From Porphyra umbilicalis (taxonomy: Eukaryota; Rhodophyta; Bangiophyceae; Bangiales; Bangiaceae): a stretch of DNA of 64,000 nt. Location of the stretch: the NCBI GenBank assembly GCA_002049455.2, contig KV918957.1, positions 1 through 64,000 on the forward strand, in the 5' to 3' direction. The first letter of the stretch is position 1. Each line of letters begins with the position of its first letter. The notes under the pieces were generated by a model that did not search any database, was not told the DNA's origin, and worked only from the letters and a program-made list of their open reading frames with translations. Made by a program: the position numbers and the translations under genes. This document shows positions 45,469 to 55,204 of this stretch, one piece after another.

Positions 45469-46865
45469 CTAGGCCCCATACATTTCCCAAATCTCGGCGA
45501 CGAGCGCCTCCCTGGCGTTCCAGGCTCGGTCGTACGCCGCCCCGCCCGCGGGCCCGTCGATGAATTGGATGTTGGCGTGCGTTGCCTGCGCGTCCACAAC
45601 AGCCTCCCACAGGTCATCCTGTTCGACGAGAAAATTGTGGAGGGACACGCAGGCCTCCACGATGGAGGATACCAGCTCCGTCTCGGCACTGACCACGTCG
45701 TGCAGCACGCGCCACCGCCCCTTCAACAAACCAAACGCCTGCTCCACCACCGCACGGGCGGACGACAGGACCCTGTTGTACAACTTGAGGGCATCGTTGA
45801 GTTGCTCCGACAGGTAGGGCTTCAAAAGCCACTCTTCAAGAGCAAAGCCCCCGTCTGCCAGCAACCGCGACCGCGCTGCCAGCGTCCGCCGCCCAGCCGT
45901 CCCCTGTCGCCTATACCATCGGCTGTCTTTAAACGCACGGCTGTCAGCCGTGCTGCCCGGAACCCCCGACCGACACCACAGAAAGCGCTTCTTGGCGTCG
46001 CAAGTAGCCATGAGGGTGACCCCGTAAAAGCATTTTCGCGTGTTGAACGCGACCTTGACGGCACGGGGAGGGGTCAGAATTCGAATGAGAGTACCATCGA
46101 GGGCGCCAACGACGCCGGCGATGGGGCACGCGTGGATCTCCAACCAGTCGTCCGCGAGCGCCTGCTGCTCGCCCGTCGTCGTCGGGACGTCGGGGCGGGG
46201 CAAGGCGTCGAGGAGGGCGTCGACAACGTCTCGGAGGATGCCCGAAAACGTCGACGACGGCACGTCCGCGCCATCGCTGCATGAGAACTGGCTGCCGCCG
46301 TGCGCCAGCCAGTACAAGACCAGCATCAGCCGCACCCGTGCGGGAACGTTGCGCGGAGCCCCACCGACAGTGGGCCGATCCAGCGCCATGCGAGGCCCGA
46401 CGAGGACGAGGAGGTGGCGAAAGGAAGTCCGTGTCATCCTGAGCCGACGTTTAAAATATCTGCTGCTCCTCCACATGCGGCGCGCCCACAGCTGTCCGTT
46501 GTCTTGGTAGTAGTCCGGGCGCCGCCCCATCCGGCCGTCAAATTTCAGTGCCGCTGCCACCAACGTAAACCACTCGTCTTCCCCCGCCCAACCCCCACCG
46601 ATGGGCTGTCGCACATCCCCCCCCCCCCCCCCCCCCCCCCCCCGTCCGCCTGCATGCGGGCGGCCATCAGACGCTCTGGATCGGCCCTTTCTGCGGCATC
46701 TTCGTCGTCCACAAAGTCGGAAAACAAGTCCGAGAGCAACTCGGCGCGCACGGTGGCGGCGGTGGAGAAGGCGTCACGCGGCTGCAAAGCCCGCAGCTCC
46801 TCACTGAGAGCGGCGCACGGGTCAAAGCTCTGCAGCGTGCAGGTCAGGCCCGCCAAAAGGTCCAT
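45469..46865 (-). pseudogene. PIF/Harbinger (HARBI1-type) transposase with a 27-C run
   Basis: The catalytic part is one open frame, about 380 residues, ending at 45469. It shows the first Asp in GVVGALDGTLIRI, the second in LLADGGFALEEWLLKPY and the Glu in VVEQAFGLLKGRWRVLHD. The N-terminal part starts at an ATG (46865, MDLLAGLTCTLQSFDP) in another frame. The switch falls at a 27-base C run (46617-46643), a poly-Gly tract in the protein. The run length therefore sets whether the gene is readable, and sequencing error there is a real possibility. No Myb-like partner gene is adjacent. The element differs in sequence from the 9.2-kb Harbinger. Confidence 0.85.
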
Positions 46866-48386
46866 GGTAGCATCACTTTCACGCGCGCAACACGGGAAGA
46901 GGGTGCGGCGGGTGCGCGGCAATCGGCGCGCGCGGCTAGGGCGGAGGCCCACATAGCTGAGAAATGCATGGGCGCGGTGATAGTTCACAGCACTGCGAGA
47001 TGACATTCCACCCATTAGCTGTTAATTACGCGGTCGATCGTACCAGCCAAGATATATATTTATGAAATCATCGAGTGTTCAAACCCCTGTGCCGGAGACT
47101 GTGCCCGACGTAGGTTTGCGGGCACCGCCCGCTCAATGCTGCGATGGCTAGTTCTCCGGTAAACTGGGGTCAACCGGGGTCAACCACGGTGGTTATCGAA
47201 TCCGTCCGTGGGGCGCTTCCGTTCTTCTACTGGAAAATGCACCCAAGAAAATGTCTGCACCAGTTCTTGACACAATGATTTCTCATATGAGAACAGTTCG
47301 GAATCGCACAATCCAGTCAGAAAAACTTAGTATGAACGGAGTACTTGATCACCTGGAGCCCCAAGTTTCCATCCTTGTGTCGCCTTTCACCACACGAAGG
47401 AGCTGTGTGGACAGCGAAGGGAGCGCGCGTAGCTCTAGACGCTTCGCAGACGAGGGGCACATGAGTTGTTGAGGAACCTCTAGGGTCATGAGACACAAAG
47501 GGTTGCTAAAACAAGACTTTGGGCGAGGATTGAGGATAGAGCAGGGGGAAGGGAGGGGGGGAGGCGGAGGGGGAAGGCTGCAGGCCAAAGACAGACGTGA
47601 GGACGTGGGGCGCACGGGTGGGGGAGGGAGGGGGGCGGATGGGAAGGGGGGAGGTGTGTTAGGGGGGCTCAGGGGCTATCAGATGGACGATAAAATTATG
47701 AGTAAGCCTGTGCTGGTACGCAGGGAACTGGGACAGGGTTGTGCTGTGGTGACATGAAGGGCGGGGGATGGGGGGGGCGATGGGTAGCCCTGAAAAACTC
47801 GCACAGTACAATGCGACCACGAAACTCGGGCTCAAGAGCCTCTCTCATGTGCTGACCACACCTCTTCGTCGACCTTGGCCGAGAAATCGGCCCATACAGC
47901 AACTACGGGGCTCAAGAGTGCATCGGTGTGACTCGGCATCCGGGTCCCTGCGGCGAACGCGGGCGGGAGCAAGACGCTCCGCACGGAAATCACTGGAAGG
48001 GCTCTGTGGACGCGGAATTGCACCGATCCGGCCATGTACTTTTTCCTGCTCTTTTCCACGAAAACACGCTGTTCTCGTCCAGGAGTGCTCCGTTTGAGGC
48101 GCACAAGGCATCGCTGGAGAGCTGATGAGATCACGAGTCCAGTGGTGTAACTCAGACCGCGCTGATGTGCTTTGTTTATTTTATAAAAAAGAGTGAACTG
48201 CGCCGTAGGCGGTTCGGGAGCATCCCCAGGAACCCGATTTCATATGTAAACACTGTGGATTTCCCACACAAGCCCGATTTGCTAAGAACTGGTGCAAGTG
48301 TCAAGAACTGGTGACAGACGGATATCTTCAAGTACAGTACGCTTCATTGGCGGGTTCAAGCGTTTTTTAGTGAATGGCGCAGAATC
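46866..48386. other. No supported gene; purine-rich tract
   Basis: 47540-47680 is a G/A-rich tract on the plus strand with many runs of four or more G, able to form G-quadruplexes or triplex DNA. No protein-like frame is seen. Confidence 0.45.
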
Positions 48387-48491
48387 GGGTACCGTATTTC
48401 TACTTCACAGCCGAAACCTATGCGTACGCGTATATACGCGTATATACGCGTTACGCATAGGTTTCGGCTGTGAAGTAGAAATACGGTACCC
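48387..48491. repeat. Perfect 40-bp inverted repeat with 25-bp loop
   Basis: Arms at 48387-48426 and 48452-48491 match at every base by direct comparison (left starts GGGTACCGTATTTCTACTTC). The loop is built of CGCGTATATA units. It lies just outside the 2.2-kb unit with long inverted arms. Confidence 0.9.
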
Positions 48492-48559
48492 ACGTATATA
48501 CTGTACGTTTGAAACATTCGCGCGTATAACGTTTGGGGAAAATACGCTTGAAGACCCCT

Positions 48560-48900
48560 GGTATATACCCGAAAAATGTACGCGGGAATACACTTGAGGA
48601 AAAGTACTGTACTCTTGAAGACCCCTGGTTTGCATGGCACGCGCGCCTGGCCATGTTGCCGACATTGTTCGCCTCATACGCCTTGCCGGACGGACCGGAC
48701 TACCCCAGTTTTGACATCTACTCTTTGCGACCGCCATCCGCACGCCGACCCCTGGTGTTCGTACGCCGTGGTGCCAGCGCTGCTGTTTGGATTGTGACAT
48801 CTTCATTGTGCACCATGGCTCCCCCAGGCGCGTCGGCCACGTCGGTTGCGGCCACCGACGCGTTTGCAGCGATCCAGCGGGTGCGTGTGGGTGTCGTCCG
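48560..48900. repeat. Left arm of a long inverted repeat (partner 50434-50770)
   Basis: Starting at GGTATATACCCGAAAAA, this arm matches 50434-50770 in inverted orientation almost base for base. I saw one 5-base indel and a few differences near the outer end. The near-identity points to a recent duplication or gene conversion. The arm contains the first exon of the small gene at 48815. Confidence 0.88.
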
Positions 48901-49724
48901 CGTCCCTACTGCTCGCGCGCTGGGTGGCCCCAGCTGTGGTCCAGCTTGTGGCTCGCGGATTGGTATTGTTTCCCATTGACGAGGGATCTCGGTGCTCTTT
49001 TTCTTTCTGTGGTGACCGCCGCGGCTCCCAACTGTCTCTTTCGAGCCCAGCGCCAGTTGGCTTCGCATGGTAGGCATGCATTCTCGGTGCTGACGTTTCT
49101 TTGATCTATAGCATGCTTTTCGGTATCCCTGCGTTGGTGACGTTCTTGATTGCTTTGGCCCACGATGCTGCTGGTCGTATCGGTGCACAACCCGTCGCGT
49201 ACCACCCGCTGATTCTTTTTGTCGATCTTCACATCGGCGCAGCGCGAGGCCAAGGCTTTCGAAGCGGCCGTCCATGACGCGGTGTTGAGGGCACTCCAAA
49301 AAAAGGTCAAGGTAAGCTTGGGGCGTTTGTTGTTATTTGTCTGCTGCGTTTGAGCGGGCGCACAGGAGGCGGTTGCTGGGTCGTTGTCGCGCCCATCCGC
49401 ACTCCGCGCCTTGTGGTGGTGGTCTCATGGACGTTGATATGCACGCATGTGACTGACGGTACAGTCTTGGAGTGACGTTGTGCTCCTTCCCTCCCGTGTT
49501 CGCGTGGCCTCTCGGTATGCGCATGGACGTTTGTGTCACCCCTTGTGGCGGCGGCTGCCGGCGTCTGTGGACGTTCATTTTGTCTCCAACGTGCGTTCTG
49601 GTTGAAGGCTTGCTACCGCGTGGAGGGCGTCAACCACCGCAAAAAGTGCGCGGCGCTTGTCGCGCAGTACGCAGCGGTCAACAACGCGCCGGGCGCGCCT
49701 GTGGTGGCATCTACCGACAAGTGA
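48815..49724 (+). CDS. Small three-exon gene, unknown function (83 aa)
   Basis: Proposed exons are 48815-48880, 49243-49311 and 49608-49724. All junctions are phase 0, with GT-AG introns: donors GTGCGT and GTAAGC, acceptors CATCGGCGCAG and GGTTGAAG. The 83-residue product starts MAPPGASATSVAATDAF. The middle exon is helical (EAKAFEAAVHDAVLRALQKK), and the last carries ACYRVEGVNHRKKCAALVAQ. The helical middle and basic end look like a real protein, but I recognise no family. A missed extra exon in the 362-bp first intron is possible. Exon 1 and its upstream region lie in the left inverted arm, so an orphan copy of exon 1 exists on the minus strand near 50518. Confidence 0.4.
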
Positions 49725-50433
49725 TGCCGGGACGGGGCTCCTTTGTGCGGGAGCCGTCTGGCCGCCGCCGCGAGGGGCCTTGAACCGCCGGACGCTGTGA
49801 TTGCTGTCAAGTGGACACGGCCATCGGGGCGCCGCGTTAGCAGCGGGGGGGAGGGCACCTCGACGAGGCTGGGTCAAGACGACCGGCCAGAAACCGGGCA
49901 GCCAAGAGATGAAACCGAAAAAAACACTGCGTCCTTTTGTTGTACATCTATGTCACCGCAGGCGGGGAGGCGATGGCCATGGCACGCATCACGAGGCGGC
50001 TCCCCTCGCGCTCCGCCCAGGCTATCCACGTTGACGACACCGCCACCTCTCCCCCTCACCTCCCCCGCACCTCTGGTCAGGGGCACGACACCAGCCAACG
50101 CGCTGGCCAGCTGCGCGGCGGCGGTGGCGGCAGCGACCCCAAGGCCGCGCCGCGTCGGCCGTGTAGCCGACGCAGCCGCGGCTGTGCGCGTCGCCGGTCG
50201 ACGCTGCCGCTGCGCGCCCGCGGCGGTAGCCGCACCCGCGACGACGCGCCGCGGAGCCGGCGGGCGACGACGCGCCGCGGAGCCGGCGGGCGACGACGCG
50301 CGTTGACCGCCGCGGCGACCGCGCGCGCAGGCCCCACGGCGCGTGCGCGCGCGCACGCGCCGCCCGTGCGTGCGGGCGGGCGACCCGCCACGCCACCCCC
50401 GACGGCGGTCCCGCGGGTTACCCCCCGCCCCGC
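49725..50433. other. Interior of the long-inverted-repeat unit, no clear gene
   Basis: GC rises toward 80% after 50100, with open frames on both strands. A 30-bp direct repeat containing GCGCCGCGGAGCCGGCGGGC lies near 50248-50300. No domain is recognised. Confidence 0.35.
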
Positions 50434-50770
50434 CGGACGACACCCACACGCACCCGCTGGATCGCTGCAAACGCGTCGGTGGCCGCAACCGACGTGGCCG
50501 ACGCGCCTGGGGGAGCCATGGTGCACAATGAAGATGTCACAATCCAAACAGCAGCGCTGGCACCACGGCGTACGAACACCAGGGGTCGGCGTGCGGATGG
50601 CGGTCGCAAAGAGTAGATGTCAAAACTGGGGTAGTCCGGTCCGTCCGGCAAGGCGTATGAGGCGAACAATGTCGGCAACATGGCCAGGCGCGCGTGCCAT
50701 GCAAACCAGGGGTCTTCAAGAGTACTTTTCCTCAAGTGTATTCGCGCGTACTTTTTTTCGGGTATATACC
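50434..50770. repeat. Right arm of the long inverted repeat (partner 48560-48900)
   Basis: See 48560. With arms of about 340 bp and a unit of about 2.2 kb, the architecture resembles Mutator-like elements. No 9-bp flanking duplication was seen. Confidence 0.88.
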
Positions 50771-50892
50771 CGTCGCTCCCCCCGCCACCCGCCGCCCGGC
50801 ACCATAACTATAGATAAGCAGACTCGGGGGTCGGGGCGTCCTCCCCGGCGTTACGCACGTGCCCCCCCCCCCCTCCTCCCAGGGCGGCCGCG

Positions 50893-51435
50893 TCACTCAC
50901 ACAAGACGGTGACGGCCCGCCCAAAGCGCACGCCGACCGCGTCGGCGGCGGCCACGTCCGGCCGCCGCCCCCCCTCCCGTACGGGCGGCGCGGCCGCCCG
51001 CCCGCCCCCCCGCCCGCCGCCGCGGTAGATGCTCCGCGGTGGGGCGGCGCCCGCCTTGTAGCGGAACGGGTAGAGGGTTGCGGCGGCGGCGGCGGGCGGC
51101 GGCGGGCGCGTTTTGAGCGGCCGCGGCGACTGGCTGGCCGCCAGGTCGGCGGGCGGCTGCGGCACGCACCGGTCGCCGAGGGCGCACTCCCCGCCCCCGC
51201 CCGTAGCGGCGGCGGCGGTGGCGCCGCGGTGCGCACGCCGCGCCGACCCATTCTCCTTGTCGAGCGGCGCCGCCGCCGCCGACGCAGCGGCGGCAGCCGT
51301 AGCGGCAGCGGCCGCGCCCGCGGCGGCGGCTTCGGCGGCCACCGCCCGCGCCGTCTCTGCCGCGAGCGCGGCGGTGAGGGCGGCGACGCGGCGCTCCAAG
51401 CCGGCCGCCGTCGTGTCGCCGCCGCCACCCTCCCC

Positions 51436-51477
<42 letters not shown>

Positions 51478-52104
51478 TGGGCCCGCCGGCGGGTGCGCGC
51501 GCGCCGCCGCGCCGCAGCCGTCGGGCGCCCGCCGCCGCCGCCGCGGCGCGGGCATCCACCGCGGGTGCACGCCGGCCGCCGACGAGGCGGCGCCGCCCGT
51601 CGCCGCAGACGGCGGGGACGCCCGCCGCCTTGGGTGGCCCGCCGCCGACGGCGACGGCGTCACTGGCGGCAGCGTCGGCGGCGCCGTCGCGCACCCGCCG
51701 CCGGCGCGGCTGTAGATAATGGTTGTGATGCCCGCGCCGGGCTCCACCGAGTGCCGCCGCCGGTCGGGGGTAGGGGGGGAGCGGCTCGACGGCGCGCCGC
51801 AGCCACCGCCGCTGCGCGCGCGTCGCCGGGCGGCGGCGGCCGCCGCCGTCGACGGCGGGTGTGTGTGACCGGGTGTGGCCCCACGCGGGAGGCCGTGGGC
51901 AGGGGCGCCGCCGGCCGCCACGGGCGGGGAGCCCCCCGACACCGAGTGGCGACGGTTGAGGCAGGGCGTCGGGGGCGGTGGGGAGGGCGTCGAGCCGAGC
52001 GTGTCGCGTGCAGAGTGGGTGCCCGCCGGCGCGGCAGAGGGGCAAGGGAAGCCATCGGCTGGGGACGTGAAGAGCTTGCGGAGGGAGGTGAAGAGGAGCG
52101 ACAT
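50893..52104 (-). CDS. Ala/Pro-rich hypothetical protein (403 aa)
   Basis: An uninterrupted frame runs from an ATG at 52104 (MSLLFTSLRKLFTSPADG) to a stop at 50893. The N-terminus is amphipathic. The middle is Pro/Ala/Gly-rich and probably disordered, and a likely coiled coil (LERRVAALTAALAAETARAV) precedes poly-Ala and a KENGSARRAH segment. The end reads YPFRYKAGAAPPRSIYRG and, at the very end, VRFGRAVTVLCE. The structured beginning and end and the ATG context favour this strand, but GC near 80% leaves competing frames open on both strands. No family recognised. Confidence 0.4.
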
Positions 52105-53540
52105 GATCGCGTCGAGCGGGAGGCGCGTGGCGCAACGGCTCCGCGGCACGGCTCACCGCGGCGGGGAGGTTGTGGAAGCGCGCGGGCGGTGAGGGGGGAG
52201 ACTGTCGCACGCGCGTCGGGGGTGACGACCGCCAAGGACGACGAGCGGCGCGTCGTCGCCGGTGGGGGTGAGGCGCGCTCGGCGGTCGGTGGGGTGGCGG
52301 CGGCACGGTCGCGGAGGCGGCCGACGACACTGCCGCGGTGCGCCACAATGGGAAACTCGTGTGGGGTATCGACCACCCGTGGTCGGTCACGCGGCACGCG
52401 CGGCGCGGGTCGTGGGGCGCCCACCTCCGCGGTGGCCGCCGGGACTGCAACACCGCAGCGGTGCGACGCGGGCGCGCGAGCGACCGCCGCCGCGCCGTCC
52501 GCTCTTGTGCGCACCCGCGGCAGGGGGGGTGACAGCCCCGTGGTCAGCGGCGGCCGCGACCACGTTGCGAGCCGCGGCACGCGTGCGGGCAGGCGGCAGT
52601 GCGCGTGCGGCGGGCGCGGTGATGACGGAGCGCTGGTGTCCGCCTGGATGACGCGGCGCCGGGGATTCCCCCTCGCGCCGCAGCTGTGCCGGCGGCGGCC
52701 CCCGCCCGCCGCCCATGGGGGGGGGGGGTGGGCGCCCGTCCGCCTCCGCGGTGCCGGCCGGCCACCACGTCGGCGGCGCGTGGGGGACCGGCCGCGCCCC
52801 CGACCTTGGCGGTCGGCGCGGCCGCGGCGCGGCCGCGCTCGCGCCCAGCGCGCGGCGACCCATGCCAGGTGGCCCGCTGCGCACGGGCCACACCGGCGGC
52901 CGTGCGGCGGGGCGGCACGCGCCCGGCGGCGGGGCGCGCCAAATCACACGCCCGCCACGCCGGGTGGGGGGGGGGCGACCGCGCGGGGTGTGGGGGGGAG
53001 GGGAGGGCGACGCTGCCGCCGCGCCGCCGCCGCCGTTGCGGCTCGGCGGCAACGGGCGGCGGGGACCACTGGCGGCGGCCGGCCCCGTCGGCGTGACGGC
53101 CGACCGGCCACCCGCGGGGGGCGCGCTGCGGCGGGGGGGGGGGGGGGGAAACCGCCCGCCGCCGCGGGCGCTGGCGCGGCCGCACCCGACGCGGCCGCTC
53201 TCGACCGCCCGCACGGATGCGACGCTGCGCCGGCGCGCCGCGCGTGCGCGCCGGCGGCGCGGCCGGGGGGCGCCCGCGCACGCCGCCGAGGCGGGGGGTC
53301 CGCCGCCAGGGGACAGGACGCCCGCCGCCGCCGCCGCCGCTGCCGCCGCCGCCACGGCGGGGCACGGCGGCGGGCGGGCCGCCCCGGCTCGACGCTTGGC
53401 ACGCGGCTGGGTGCCGCGGCGGGATGCGCATCCCGCGCATGTGCGCGGCGGCCGCGTCAGCGGCGGAGGCGCGGCAGGGACGACCGGGCGGGTGACAGAG
53501 CGCGCCTTGCCACGCCGGCGCTGAGCGCGCGGCCAACCAC
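52105..53540. other. GC-extreme block, coding unresolved
   Basis: Plus frame 52348-53550 begins MGNSCGVSTTRG, which would suit N-myristoylation, but the rest is Arg/Ala/Gly-rich noise-like sequence. Minus frames are equally long. No decision is possible from sequence alone. Confidence 0.3.
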
Positions 53541-54335
53541 CCGGGCGTAAGGTAGGCATATCGGTAAATTTGGTCGATAAAAGAAATCGGTGAGGGTCGG
53601 TATCCCGATCGATGATCGGTATCGGTCATTCGCTCAACGGTCGGTACATGTCGGTATAGTACTTATATTTATATTTAACCGTGAGAGGAACTCGACAGAT
53701 GCCACACAACGGCGAGGCACTTGACAGACCCACAATATTCTTGTCACCGACCAGACAGACCAGCAAACCAGACGCGATAAATACGACAGTGAGCGCACAA
53801 GGCACCCGTGTCTGGCAAGCAGACCCTCCCGCGCCAGTCCAGGTGGCCCGCTCTGCCCGAGCCAGGGTGCCCACTGCCATCTCAAGACTTGCATGGGTAC
53901 CTCCAAAAGGTAATGTGGCGGTTGCGCAACGTCCTATGCGTCATACTGTTGGCAGCAGAGCGGGCGAGCAGTTTGCTGTCGATATGCGCACATTGATGCA
54001 TGAGGAAAAACGGGCGTGGCTTGGCATGCAAGAGAATCATTAACGGGGGGGCGAAGGGACGGGTCCACGCTAACCCAGGTCAGGCACGGTCGAGGTCGTG
54101 GCGTTGGTTGGGTGGGGTGCAGAGGTGAGCAGTTGGTATTACGGTCGGGTCATGTCATGGTCTGTGAGAGAGGGTGCGAACGCGAGTGGGGCTCCAACCA
54201 CACATCCCAAAAAATGGAGTTATCACGGAACTTAAAATATTGAGATATCGGTACGAAGTCGGTAAATCGGTATATCGATTAGAAACGGGTATCCAGAATC
54301 GCTACGTTCGGTATATGCCAACCTTACCGGGCAGG
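53540..54335. mobile_element. Candidate short element with CGGTAT-rich ends
   Basis: Left end words GTAAGGTAGGCATATCGGTA (about 53545) and right end words GGTATATGCCAACCTTACC (about 54310) are imperfect inverted partners. Both ends are studded with TCGGTAT words. GC inside falls sharply against the 80% GC left flank, and no transposase is present. Exact limits and target duplication are unclear. Confidence 0.45.
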
Positions 54336-54522
54336 GTCTGAGTTTGAACCGTGGCAGGACGGCAATGAGTTTTGGTTGGTCTGTGCACCGCGGTCAAGCC
54401 GGCAGTTTCAAAAGCCGCACACCGACAGCGAGGGTGATTACAGCCATTGTGCGCTTGTAAAGCAAGGTGGAGCACTTTGTAGCCCTCGTAAAGAAATACG
54501 GCAGATTGAACAATCTGTTCCA

Positions 54523-54608
54523 AAACGACAATCACTCGAGGCGCTCATGACGCTCGATCGTGGATATCCACGATCGAGCGTCATGAGCGCCTCGAGTGAT
54601 TGTCGTTT
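54523..54608. repeat. Perfect 86-bp palindrome
   Basis: The sequence is self-complementary with no loop about the axis between 54565 and 54566. Each 43-base half reads outward to AAACGACAATCACTCGAGG. I checked each pair to both ends; the next bases outside do not pair. Confidence 0.92.
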
Positions 54609-54645
54609 AAATCCGAACTTGAACACATGGTGCATTGAGGCCTTG

Positions 54646-54712
54646 TCTAGTGTCTATTCTACCAGGCCCTGGCATCAATTGATGCCAGGGTTGTGCTCAA
54701 TTGATGCCAAGC
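54646..54712. repeat. Palindrome-bearing repeat, partner at 62590-62649 (inverted)
   Basis: It contains a perfect 24-bp palindrome at 54667-54690 around GGCATCAATTGATGCC, and a second GGCATCAATTGA. Next to it is the complement of GGTAGAATAGACACTAGAC. The same combination appears at 62590-62649 in the other orientation. Confidence 0.7.
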
Positions 54713-55204
54713 CGGAATCGTTGATTCCAGCTCTCCCGCATATTGTCCTTGCGCCAAAAGCTGGACAGTCCCAGAAGAGGCGACCTTTCCTGAAGCATGC
54801 CTGTCTTGGACAATCCAGAGTGCAGCCTCATCGAACGACCTGTACTTACGTCCCGTCACAAATGTTAGATGTAGTTGTGACCATGTCTTAGTGAATCATA
54901 CACTTTACGTTTCAAAGATATCTACCACGTTTGGTGCCCGCGATGCGAAGGAGTGGGCGAAAAACATTGAGCTGATCGCTTTCGAAAAGCCGCGCCCCTG
55001 TGGTTCAGTTCAACGCTAGCCATACGTGCCCCGCGCTGGGACGGCAGTCAACTGTCCCCATTTAGGGCGCCCCGCGCTGGGACGGCGCTCATCGTTGACG
55101 ACAGCCCGCTGCTGTTCGTTGCCACCGTCGTGACGCCCATCCTCTTCGCGCTTTCGAGCAGCCACCTCACAGTACGGGCGCGCATATCCCACCGGCCACG
55201 TCCG

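Noticed and set aside
51229-53550. 773-codon plus frame
   Set aside because: Arg/Gly/Ala-rich with no structure. At about 80% GC stops are rare, so length alone is not evidence.
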